Source of the DNA: Galbula dea | Taxonomy: Eukaryota > Chordata > Aves > Piciformes > Galbulidae | Direction: 5' to 3' | Length of the DNA: 64,000 nucleotides | NCBI GenBank assembly: GCA_013399015.1 | Contig: VWZX01005643.1 | Coordinates: forward strand, 911,711 to 975,710 | Shown: one piece after another, positions 22,862 to 33,859 of the stretch | Position numbering within the stretch: the stretch's first letter is position 1 | Layout: every line of letters starts with the position of its first letter | Notes under the pieces: model-generated | The model's input: the letters and a program-made list of their open reading frames with translations, nothing else | Database searches by the model: none | Told to the model about the DNA's origin: nothing | Translations under genes and position numbers: made by a program

Positions 22862-25441
22862 GTTCCTGCAGCTGGCATGGAACAGGCTGCTCTGGGCCTC
22901 ATTTTGGGATGGGTGGGTGTCATACTGTGGTGGGTGTGTATCCCAAAGAGCTCACAACTTTCTTTTTCTTTCCACTTCAGATGCAGAATATGCTCATAAA
23001 TCCGTGCATAGGAAAGAAATCTGTTCCTTGATAGAAAAGTTTATAGTATTCTGAAAGAAAAAGAAGAAAATAGTAATACGTGTATTTCACAGACATAAGA
23101 ATATAACCAAATGGTCCTTTTTATGTTCTGGTGTGGTCTATCACCATGTGCAGGCTGCTACTTATCAAGTAAAAGAATACTTAAAGCCACATAAATTAGC
23201 TTTGCAACAGACAGATGTTGCTAGGTAAAAATGTAGTTTTAATAATTGGATTGCCTTAGTCTTTATACACACTAAGTAAAAAGAAAATGTAGAAGATATA
23301 ATAAACCACATTTTTTGGTACTATTATTGCTATTCTTCAAAATCAATATGCTCATTTGTACTAAATTCTAACTAGAAATACTTTAAAAAAAGATGCATTT
23401 AAAAATTCATCTATTTTGTTTTGAAATGGGAGAGAAGGAAACTTTATAGATCTTGTATTTATGAAGAATCTAGCAATCAGGAGACAATTTTTTGTTAAGA
23501 CTGGTCTTGGAGATGGTTAATAAAATGAGAAATATTTAGCACCTTCTGTTGTACCTTAGTATAGTAAACACACACAGGATTTTGAAAACTACAGTTTTAC
23601 ACTCTATTTTATATTCTTCTAGTTGTTATTTGCTGTTGAGTCTGTATTACTAGAAGAAAAAAAATCATTTGGCTGCTAACTTGCTAGTTTAGGATTTCAA
23701 AGGGCCTTATTAGAAACTGATGTAATTTCATCCCCTGGCCCTTTTATGTAACAGCGTGCATATTTAGATTGCTTCATTTTAGCCTAGAATTAAACAATAG
23801 ATTGCAGTGCTGTAGGACAGGACACTAGCAGATGTGAGGCTAAACCTGAATGAACAGGTTTTCATTTTTGTGGCATTTGGACAATCATCCCCATTGTGCT
23901 CTGGGTAAGTTATTTGTTTTTCATCAGATTATGGAGACTACCGTATCTGTTACTTGCATTTATGCCCTGCTTGCAGCTGGACAATCCCTGGCAACCCTTT
24001 CAGACCATGTTATTTCCCCAGTTTTGTTTTGTTTTAACGTGTGAAGGTGTCAGATGTGATCCCCTTGCAGATCAGTTTTCAGCTGTAGCTACTTCTCTGT
24101 CTCACCAGCCCTGTGCCTGGAGCATTTAGTCCTCCCTGCTCAGGGGTGGGCAGCCTGCTTGTGCCCCAGGAACTTCAGCTGAAGCTCATTTCAATGAAAT
24201 GAAAAATAGTTTAAACTCTTTTAGTGAGTTTTAAGTGTCAGTCATACTTTGGAAGACTGCTCTGTATCACAGCATAGCATGCTGTGGTTTTTATCTCTGT
24301 GATACCAATCTTTGCAAGACTTGGAATATTACAGGGAATTCATCTTGTCAAATTAGTGATGTCTGTTGAAAGAGACCTCTGGAAGTTATCTACTCTAGCT
24401 TCTGGTCATAAAATTCTGGCAGTATGTGCAAATATTTCACTGTTATGAAAGCAATGAACTGTACTACATATTAGTAAGCAAGTGCCTTCTGAAGAAATTA
24501 CAGGTTTAGCAACCAAAAAATATTTGCCTTAATGAATGATTATTTGCTTTTAAATAAAAGCAATCATTGAAGAAAAATGCCATGACTTGAAGTCAGCTGA
24601 AGTAAAAGACAACCAGCATGTGTTTTCCAAGGTGTATTTCTGAGCATTTCTGAGAGTTGCCTAGGTATTTTATTATCCCCTTTCCAGAGACACAGTAATT
24701 GACACAGACTGGTGGCTTGCTTTAGATGATCCAAAATTATCACCCACTTTGAATAACAGCCTGAATAAACTGTAATATCATAATTCCTTGTCTGCAATAT
24801 AATGGGAGTTTGAGGTAGAAACATCCCTGTTATTCTCCCCTTGCTGCAAGACCTTTACATATGGCATAATAACTCATAATAATGTTATTACATATTATTT
24901 ATAATAACTTATAAATACTTATTTTTCTCCTTTTACTTTGCCCATTACCAGTTGAGAATTCTGTCATTTCTACACCATAATCCACTGGTATTAAATTTTC
25001 CAAACCACATTAGTGGTTGTGTATGTGTTTTATTTTTCCCATTTACTAAGTGGGACAGACCAAATGAGACTCCACTCAGAAGCAGATAATGCATTTTGGC
25101 ATGGAGAATAAACTGAGTGGATTTGTGTTTTGTATGAACTTCATGTCATTGAGGAAATGTAGTTTGGCTTTGGTCAAAGATACAAATGCTCATTGTTGAC
25201 AGACGTAATGGAAATCTGTTCTGTTATCTATTATACTATCCTTGGAGCACTGACAAGTACTGACACAGAGCAACTATATAGTTTGTTATGATGGGTATTC
25301 CTGGCTCCAGAGAGGCCCTAAACTGGAATTTTAGGGTAAAAACTAATTAGGAAAACTGCTACTTTGATAAGTTACATGAACTTCCCTCAAGGTAGATGCT
25401 GTCTTCTGCACAGAGGGCTCTAGGGTTCCTCAAGCAAGGAA

Positions 25442-25491
25442 TTCTGTATTAACAGTAGTAGCTGTGTTCTGTATTAACAGTTATAGCTCTG
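25442..25491 (+). repeat. 25-bp tandem duplication
   Basis: Two adjacent 25-bp units begin with TTCTGTATTAACAGT and differ at 3 positions. This is a simple replication-slippage type duplication in the intron. Confidence 0.8.
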
Positions 25492-26324
25492 ATGTTATAA
25501 GGGCATCAGAGGTGACTTCTATTCTATTATTATAACAAATAATACCACTAGAAAAATAATGGAAAAAACTTGCAGGGACAAAAATTTATTTCCAAGGCCT
25601 GACAATTGAAAAAACTGAGACCTTCTTTAGAGCTTCAAAAAAGGGCTTATTCACCTAAGAAAATATTTTTATATATGTATGTATACATAAGATATGGAAA
25701 ATATGAGCCAGTCTAATAAAATTATTGCCTCTTCCTGTAAATTGTGCTTTTTTTACATTAAATCATCAGAGTCTGGCAGATACATTTCAAGCTCTGCAGA
25801 TGGATTTTGCTTGTAAGATATGATACTTGTTCAAGCATTTAAAATGTCAAATTTATAAATGCTGTACTTTTAACTGATTTTTATTTTGTACTGGGGATTA
25901 CTCACAGAGTTTCCAGGGATGTCCATGTCATCTTATCTGTGAATGCAAGATGAAAATGTAATAATTTCCTTTGGATGACAGTTGTCCATCAGCTTAGGCT
26001 TCTGGTTTTGACAGTGTCCAGATGATGTTAATATCTTATACTTCTGTTGTAAGTACTTTCTTCTGTAGTAAAAAGAGGTCACAGTTTTGTAATGCACACA
26101 AAATATTTGACAACTTTAGTGAATCAATTCTCTCTAGCCTTTTCATTTTGTAAGGCTACAAGCCTAGTGCTTTCATGTCTGTTAAATGACTATGTTTACA
26201 TTTTCACATGACAAATATGGAATGACACTGCACTTATATTTGGTTTAGTCATTTAATTATTGTAAAAAGAGCAGATGCAGCAATTTGCTGAAGAATGTGT
26301 GGGATTTCAGGGATGTGATTAAGC

Positions 26325-26393
26325 CCACTGAAATCAATGAGATTTCTCATGTGCTTTAAGTCAGGTATGTGCTTAAATGCTTTTCTGGAAAAG
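26325..26393. repeat. Old amniote interspersed repeat fragment (palindromic MITE type)
   Basis: The text around CCCACTGAAATCAATGAGAT, followed by CATGTGCTTTAAGTCAGG and TGTGCTTAAATGCTTTTCTG, resembles a widespread old repeat of reptile and bird genomes built from CCCATTGACTTCAATGG and AAGCACATGCTTAAGTGCTT-like blocks. Recognition is from general familiarity. I cannot give the family name. Confidence 0.5.
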
Positions 26394-27527
26394 ACTTGGA
26401 AATACTTTACAAAATAAAAGCAATAACTTCAGAAATATTTTATTAGCAAATGCTTCTGAATGATTTGTGGCTATAGCTAATATTTGTTCAGCATCACACA
26501 ATGGTCATGGTTTCGTTCTTCTCCTTGTAGTAACTTTTCTTTGAGCCTTGCCACAGTATCTGGCTGACTTGAAAATCAGCTCCTATTAAAAAAAGAGAAG
26601 AATGACAGGTTTTCAATTTTTAAATAATAAAATGACACTAGATAAAAAATATAATTTCATATTTTATAAAGTATGTCTTAAACCCATTGGGCACATGCAG
26701 ACCCATTAAACCACTGTCACATCCTTGTCCTCTTTTATAGTAGGTTAAATCTCTAGCAACTTAAAGGAGGAAAAGTTAAAAATGTTGAAACATGATAGCT
26801 ACAATAAGTGGAAATAGTTTTGCCATAATATAACTTAAAGCAGAACTTGCCCCAGAGGATCTCATTGAAGAAGCAATGCAAAATTTGTGCTGCATATTTT
26901 ATTACTTATTAATTAGGAAAATAATTTAGGATTGGTTCATCTTCCATGCTCCTGAAAGCAATAACTGAGGACAGGTGAGAATGTTGTTGCTGTTGTGTGC
27001 TTTGCATGCTAGCACTTGAGCTTCAGCAGTGATCATGCTTTAGTCTGAGATATCCACCAACCAAAACATGAAGCAGCACTGTACCTGAGACAAGAGTTTT
27101 GTGTTGGAGTGTTACTCTCATAAAGACAACTTCTAGGTGAGAAAGTGAGTTTATTTCAGCCAAGACCAGAGTTGACTGAACAAGACTTTTCTTAAATGTA
27201 GCAGCAGGCCTAGTTTATCATATTTCTCTCTGTCTAAATATGTTAACTGAATTCTGACAGGTTTCATGATATTTAAGGCAAAACCAGACCAGAATGTTAC
27301 TGAACAGAGGCACTAATAAGCTAAGTGTTTTTCATTTGTCACCTAACAGGGCTGAGAAATACTCTGAAAAGACCAATAGTCCTGTACTGTTTAAGAAACT
27401 GTGCCTGAAATTGAAGGTTGTTACAAAAAATTTACTTAGCCTGGAAAATCTAGGCCACCTACAGTAAAATTTTCATGTCAGTGGTGTCAAAAGGTTTTCC
27501 CATTTCCCAGGTGCATTGCCTAAAGAC

Positions 27528-27552
27528 AAAAAAAAAAGGGGGGTGGGGGAGG
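27528..27552 (+). repeat. A-run followed by a G-rich tract
   Basis: About ten A are followed by runs of 6 and 5 G and then GG. It has partial G-quadruplex potential. It lies in the intron with no other associated feature. Confidence 0.7.
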
Positions 27553-30336
27553 AAAAAGTCTAGTGGTTTGCACAGGTGCCTTTGGATTAGCCTGAGCCTC
27601 AGCAGGACTTACTGGTTGACATAAGTGTGTTCTTTTGCTGACACTAGTGGATGCTAGAGCTGTATTTGTGCAGTAGGCAGAGAAGAGATTTCTGTCTGTG
27701 TTTGACTGATATAAATTCTGATTTAGTTTAATGTACTTTTCTGTATTGAAAGAAAAAACTGACTACAGAGATTTGAACAATCTTGTGGTCAGGTGGATGT
27801 TCTTTACAACATGAAGTATCACTGGTATGCACTAGAAAAAATAAATCTTTACAGTAAATAGCAGCATTACAGGATTTTTTTTTAATGGTTTGAATGGAAT
27901 AAAAATAGCACTGGAATAAGACCTGACATATTATGGTATTATATCTGCATTACCAGTGTAATACTTCCACTGTGCTCAGTATGCTGTGTGACATTCTGGA
28001 CCAATTTCTGAAAGTAGGTTCTAAGATGCCACTTTCCAGTGCCAACTGACATGCTGTTTTAATGCTAATCAAGGACATGTGAAAGGTTGACTTTTTCCTT
28101 GTGAAAACACTTGCTGAAGTTAAAATTTTGTAGCATTAAAAGGAAAAGAATTTGCAGCAAAAGAGTTTTCAAAGTGGGATCTAAACACTCTGGTTTTATC
28201 CTTGAGATCCTTTAGGCATCCTGCTCAGGTATATGCAGGTTGGCATTCTCATCTGTATTTTCAGTATGCTTGTAGCTTTACATCTGACTACCAGGTAAGG
28301 TACAGGGAAGATAGTTGGGAGAGCATCTCTGATTCAGAGGACCTGGAAGAAAGATGCTTTTTGATCCCTAATGCTTCTTTGGTTCTCTCTCTGCCTCCCA
28401 TCTTCAGCCCTAACGGACACCAGTCTGAAAAATACTGGCCATAGAATTTTTTGAGGCATATATGATACAATTATGGAGCTGAACTGCTCAATCTAAATCT
28501 TAGGTTAAATGTAGAAGGATGAATGTTAATTGACCCTGATTTTTGCTTTTTAGTTTTTTTCTTTTTGTGACTAATGGTACTTTTGTCATGAAAAAAGTTT
28601 ACAGTATAAATCTTTAGTTCTTCCTGGTTCTGTGAAAGTATTTTTGGCTTTAAGTTTTTAGTCTTTGGTTCTGGGTCACAAGAAATTTTTGTTTGTGAGA
28701 TTCAGTCAAAGTATAGAAGGGAAGGACCTAAGAAAACCTTATTTCTGAAATGAAAAATAATGGTTTTCTTATTTCAGTTAGAAATGCTGTTAAAAAATCA
28801 GCATAGGTTTTCAAGTCTCATTTTGTCATACAGTCACCTTCCCTGTGGGTTTCATAGTAAAATGTGTTGCAGTGCCACCTCAGCATATTTGGGGTTTACA
28901 CAGTAAACACCCATAGCTTGACAACCTCATGTTGCTGGACATGGCAGTGTAGGTACTAAATTCCTTGTTTTAAAAAGTCAGACCATGATTGTAGCTCAGA
29001 AACCAGCAGTGAGTAACATGTGCTTAAACATGTGCTTAAAAATTTGAGGATTTCTTTTTACTGGCTCTGGGTAAATAGGTTGTGTACATTTGTCAGCCCA
29101 GCCAGGATTAAGTGTCAGAAAGAGCTTGTGGTGATTCTAGTAGTGGTTCTTGAGCAGTTAGAAAAACCTCTATGTGCTTTGTTTTCCACCCACTGAAATA
29201 TTCTTACTCTACTGTTAAAATTCTTCCAGTAGCCTGTGCCTTGAATGCAGAATGTTGTTTCACAGCAGTTCAGGTGTTTGTCTGAGAGGAATGGGCTGTC
29301 ATTTCCTAGCCTCCTTTTTAGGTTGTTTTATTTCAGATATGAAGTAAACTTGATACTATGGCAGTTTTTGAAACAATGAAATTAAAATAATTCTGAAGTG
29401 AAATCTGTGGAGTGTTTCTATCCTTTCAGTGGGTTTTGCCATCAGAAAGAGCATTGTCTTCTATACTTAATAGTTAGTTGTCTTGTTTTGCTGTGTTTTA
29501 CATCAACCACTATTAATTGCCCTTATTTAAACAGCCTAGCAGGTACAGGCCTTGAGGGACCTTGGCTGCTTATGGGTATCTGAACTTCACTTGCTTACTT
29601 GCTGATCATCATGGTGCATTCCAGGCTGCTTTTAATCTCACATATTTCAGGAACCAGATTCACTCAGTCTGCACTGCACTGGACATAGGGCTCTCTGCTC
29701 TCAGGGAAGTACAGCAGATGGCAAGAGTGAATGTTGTTTACTGTTAGTCAGTTCCTTTATGCAGGGGTCTAACTGTTCAGCAGCTTGAATCCAACCACAG
29801 TTTCCCTTTGTATGCATGTAATCAGTTCTGGTACACATTGAGCTACTGGCTATCATCTTCCATTACATACCTATTATCTACTTTTCATGTGATTAATACT
29901 CAGACAGAACTCAAGCACCTGTCATTGGCACAATCATATGTTCAGTTTATGCTAAATAATCTTAAAGAGTTGTATATGTTTATTTCTTTCTCTGTACATT
30001 CTCTTCCATGTAATGTTAGTGGTTCTCGTAGTGGTACTAGAGCTTCAGTGGCCTACAGACCTCTGGACATCTTACTCTTTATCCAGTTGTCTAACTACTT
30101 GTCTGTCATATTCTCAAACTCATTGCCCAATTTGAACTGCTTTGATAATGAGTTTCCATGTTTTTTTAGCACTTCTTTATAAAAGTAAGGGTTAACCTGT
30201 AGCCTCTGTAATGTGGCACCTGTATCTAGAAGATTCATAAAAATGAAACAAGTTTTATGCCCTCTTTGGAGGTACAAGGGGCCTCATATAATCAGTTTAT
30301 TATTTCAAATGGAAAGTGTTGTTTTGTTTATTAGTA

Positions 30337-30711
30337 AATCACAGAATCATAGAATTGCCAGAGTTGGAAGGGACCTTACAGATCATCTAGTTCCAACCTC
30401 CCTGCCTGGCAGGGACACCATCCACTAGACCAGGTTGCTCAGAGCCCCATCCAGCCTGGCCTTAAAAGTTTCCAGGGATGAGGCTTCCACAACCTCTCTG
30501 GGCAACCTGTTCCAGTGTCTCACCACCCTAACAGTGAAGAACTTCCTCCTAATATCCAGTCTAAATCTACCCTCCTCTAGTTTGCATCCATTCCCCCTAG
30601 TCCTATCACTACCTGACATCCTAAAAAGTCCCTCACCAGCTTTCTTGTAGGCCCCCTTCAGATACATGAAGGCCACAATAAGGTCTCCTCAGAGCCTTCT
30701 CTTCTCCAGAC
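30337..30711 (-). mobile_element. CR1 LINE 3' fragment, about 375 bp
   Basis: The + strand begins with the reverse complement of the CR1 tail (AATCACAGAATCATAGAATT, GTTGGAAGGGACC) and continues through the conserved 3' UTR into the end of ORF2. The minus-strand translation over 30425-30676 contains CR1 ORF2 C-terminal motifs such as YLKGAYKKAGEGLF, SDRTRGNG, FRLDIRRKFFT and HWNRLPREVVE. It is intact over about 83 codons but lacks the endonuclease and reverse transcriptase domains, so it is a dead 5'-truncated copy. It is well preserved compared with others here, suggesting a younger insertion. Confidence 0.95.
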
Positions 30712-33189
30712 TATGTGGTGAAATGTAATGAATGACAATATAAACCATACTCTTCAGTATGTTTCCAAGGCACTGATACCATACTGAATTTAATGCATGA
30801 CTTCCTTGTAAGTCCTAGAATCCAGAGTTTAATTAGTTGAAGGAAATTTTACATTTTTCTTTCAAGATGCTAAAATCAGTCTGGAAGTAACTACAAAATG
30901 AAACTATTAGTGGAGGAAATAGTCTTTGTAGAACCAAGTTCTGCAGTTTTGTGATGCATCATTGGTTGATTATTCATAAACTCTTCAATTCTTTCTTGTT
31001 ACTACTCGAGTTCACTAGTATTTGATTTTGACAAAAGCAAGCACATATGATAAGATTTCCCCAAACAGTCAATGTTGGCCTGAACTTTCCAGGTTGAAAT
31101 AATATCTAATTTTAATTTAAACAGGGTAGAAGTAGCTAATATTTTGAAAACATTACCCTGAGCTATCCACAGAAAATCTCAATGTTAATGATTAAATGTT
31201 AATGTAATGTAATTTAATATAATTTAAACTGTATTTAAAAATATGATTATGGTAGCAGATGCATTACAATAATAATGGTACACTTCAGCTGCTTTTCTGA
31301 TGCTGTTGGACATCTTCTGGTTTAAGCATTAACCTTAGAAAGAATTCTGTTGAAAGTCTTGGTGATAATTAAGACTGAATAAATGCCTAAGTGGACATCC
31401 TGCCAAACATAAGCAGGTTTTTAAAAGTGACTTCTTTGTCTGCAGTTGATAGGTTTGAAAAATCTGCAGACCTGCTTTATACTTTTATCTACATGTCTGT
31501 GTATTGATAAAAGATGACTTAGAATATTGGCCTTTTATACATTCTGTAGCCACACAGCTACAGTTAACCTGTTGATGATTCTTTTTTATGCCTATAAAAT
31601 TTAAACACATATATAGAGCCTGATCTAAACATAATTATTTCTACATGATGAAGCTGTAAAATTCAGCAGTTGTTGAAAGCCTATCAGTAGGGTGTTAAGC
31701 AGAACTACTGTGCAAAGAGCTTATGTGAGCACTTAAAAAGGGAAAAAAGAGGTATGTTTAGGTCATGCTACTTGCTGCTTTCTGTTTCTGTGGTGTATGG
31801 GAAATTGTTTATTTTGTCAGACAATCGTGGTCTGGTCTCCATGCTAAAATACATAATGATAAAAAGCAGACTGTAATGTTCAACAAGTTAGTACTTGATG
31901 ATCCTGAAGGTCCTTTCCAGCTGTGATAATTCTATGATTCCACATATTCCCTCATGGGTGAATAAATTTCTCATGTTTATGAAGAGCCTAGTGTGCATCA
32001 AAAATACCTCTATAAAATTTTATGTGTAAATGTACTTCCATTTGTAACTGACCTTGCAATAATACTTAGTCAATGCTGCAGATAGGACCTGATTGTGGAT
32101 CTGCAAATTATGCTGCAAAATTCACCCAATTTACCTGTAAGAGCATGGAACTAATGAGCAACTGTAATTACCCCAGGGGCAGTGCTTTTTTTCTTTGCTG
32201 TCTGGGTTCACCTAACATGATGTGCATTGAAGAGGAAGGATGCCAGCTGGTTGTGAAAGGGCTGCAGCTTGGCTTCTTTAAAATCACCAGTTGCAGAAAT
32301 CCACCTGGTGTGTCCTAAGAGCAGGAGCTGAGCTGCTAGCTGTCCTCCTCCAATTTCCAGCAGTCTCAAGGGATCCTCTTGAAGCCTTTAGTGAGTATGG
32401 GATGCAGTGTCTAACCAGGAATGATGTAGCATTTCAAAACAACTGAAATTTTCATCTGAGTGCCTCCCAGTGCTCAAAAATTATACTGGCTGCTAGCATA
32501 GCTTCAGAAAAAGATGAAGAAAAATTCAACAGCCACAATCCAGTCTAATCATGAGTGTATTTTTAAAAACATTTTCCATAAAGAGTGCACCATAAAACTC
32601 AGGAAAAGGGGGGGAAAAAAAGGAAAAAGAAAGCTGATAAACCCCACTGGGAATCTCCCCTTTTTGACTCTATGGAAATGGACATTTCCTTCTTTGGGAG
32701 TTTGAAACTTTATTGCCATTACTATTAGCCGGGATCCTTCCAGCAGACTTTCTTTGTCTTCTTCCAGTTGAGCCATTCCCTGGGAAGTGAGAGGAAGAAA
32801 AGAGAGTGGAGTTTATTTTTCTTCATGAGTAGTATTTTAAGGTATTGTTCAAATAAAGAGCCTCAGTTTGTGAGTTTTGGCTGTGTGTGGTTTTCATGGT
32901 TTCCTTCATATGTCTGTGGAACATTAGGTACCTGGCCCCTTGGACTGGAATGATTTGACTGGAGTCATCACTGCTCAAGCATTCTAATTCTAAAGTTATT
33001 TCTAGGCAATACTGTCATGTAACTTAGCTAAAATGAAAATAATCAACAAGGTTATTTATTTTACTGAAATCAATAAACAGCTGTGAATTGCTGTAACTTT
33101 TTTTCACCTTCTCTTTAGTAGCAATGGCTCACATTAATTCCTCTAAAGAGAAAGACTGCAGTCTATAGATCAGAAACAATGACTGAATC
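30712..33189 (+). other. EYA4: EYA4 intron 2, segment between CR1 copies
   Basis: This is AT-rich noncoding sequence, including repetitive TTAATGTAATGTAATTTAAT-like text near 31195-31230. Apart from the short CR1 tail at 31893-31940, no gene, exon or RNA was recognised. Confidence 0.5.
31893..31940 (+). mobile_element. CR1 LINE, very short 3' tail
   Basis: TTGATGATCCTGAAGGTCCT, then TTCCAGCTGTGATAATTCTA, then TGATTCC. This is the last 48 or so bp of a CR1 copy in + orientation, recognisable from the GGTCCTTTCCA block and the ATTCTATG tail. Confidence 0.8.
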
Positions 33190-33630
33190 TGCTGGAGCAT
33201 GTCCAAAGAAGGGCAACAAAGCTGGTGAAGGATCTAGAACAGAAGTCTTCTGAGGAGTGGCTGAGAGAACTGGGGTTGTTTAGTCTGGAGAAAAGGAGGC
33301 TTAGGGGAGATGTTAGCAATCTTTTACAACTGAAAGGAGGTTGGAGAGAGGTTGGAGTCAGTCTCTTCTTCCAGGAGACTAATGATAGAACAAGAGGAAA
33401 TGGCCTCAAGTTGCACCAGTGGACATTCAGGTTAGATATTAGGAAAAAATTCTTTACAGAAAGAGTGGCTAAGCACTGGCCCAGGCTGCCCAGGCAAGCG
33501 GTGGAGTCACCGCTCCTGGAGGTGTTCAGAAACCATGTAGATGTGGCACTTGGCAACATGATGTTGGGTTGATGGTTGGGCTTGATGATCTTAGAGGTCT
33601 TTTCCAACCTAAATGATTCTAGGATTCTAA
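33190..33630 (+). mobile_element. CR1 LINE 3' fragment, about 440 bp
   Basis: In + orientation it runs from GCTGGAGCATGTCCAAAGAA to the tail ATGATTCTAGGATTCTAAG. The + frame at 33225-33572 (115 codons) reads CR1 ORF2 C-terminal motifs: ELGLFSLEKRRLRGDV, NDRTRGNGLKL, FRLDIRKKFFTERV and HWPRLPRQAVE. It contains no reverse transcriptase core, so it is 5'-truncated and inactive. Confidence 0.95.
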
Positions 33631-33834
33631 GTGCAGAAGAATGACACTAGCATTGACAGCTTTATCTGGAGTATTTTTCTCAACATACAAAAAAGTCTTT
33701 TCTCTGTTATGACTGCTGCTAGAGGTGAGGCCTTTGCATTTGCCTGCATAGAGAGGTCATGGTTATGTGAAGACCAAAACCATGTTTCTGCCATTGTCTT
33801 CCATTTCTTGGTCTACAGTAAGCTCAGTCCAGCT

Positions 33835-33859
33835 GGGGGGGGGAGGTGGGGGCAGGGGG
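33835..33859 (+). repeat. G-rich tract with G-quadruplex potential
   Basis: Runs of 9, 2, 5 and 5 guanines are separated by 1-2 bases. The long run can supply two triplets, so the tract could form an intramolecular quadruplex on the + (transcribed RNA) strand. Confidence 0.6.

Larger units (their letters stand above)
19604..30336 (+). other. EYA4: EYA4 intron 2, first segment
   Basis: This is long AT-rich noncoding sequence. It holds a 25-bp tandem duplication at 25442-25491, an AT-rich partly palindromic stretch near 24865-24920, a G-rich tract after poly-A at 27528-27552, and an old repeat fragment at 26325-26393. A very degraded CR1-like stretch may lie near 24366-24400 (AGACCTCTGGAAGTTATCTA). 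I searched by eye for the next EYA4 exon (encoding VKKTCTESD-like sequence) and did not find it. Confidence 0.5.

Noticed and set aside
32650..32700. Text reading S-M-E-M near 32670 that recalls the EYA4 SMEMQDL segment
   Set aside because: The following codons diverge at once (D-I-S-F-F), the preceding residues do not match, and no splice acceptor lies in the right place.
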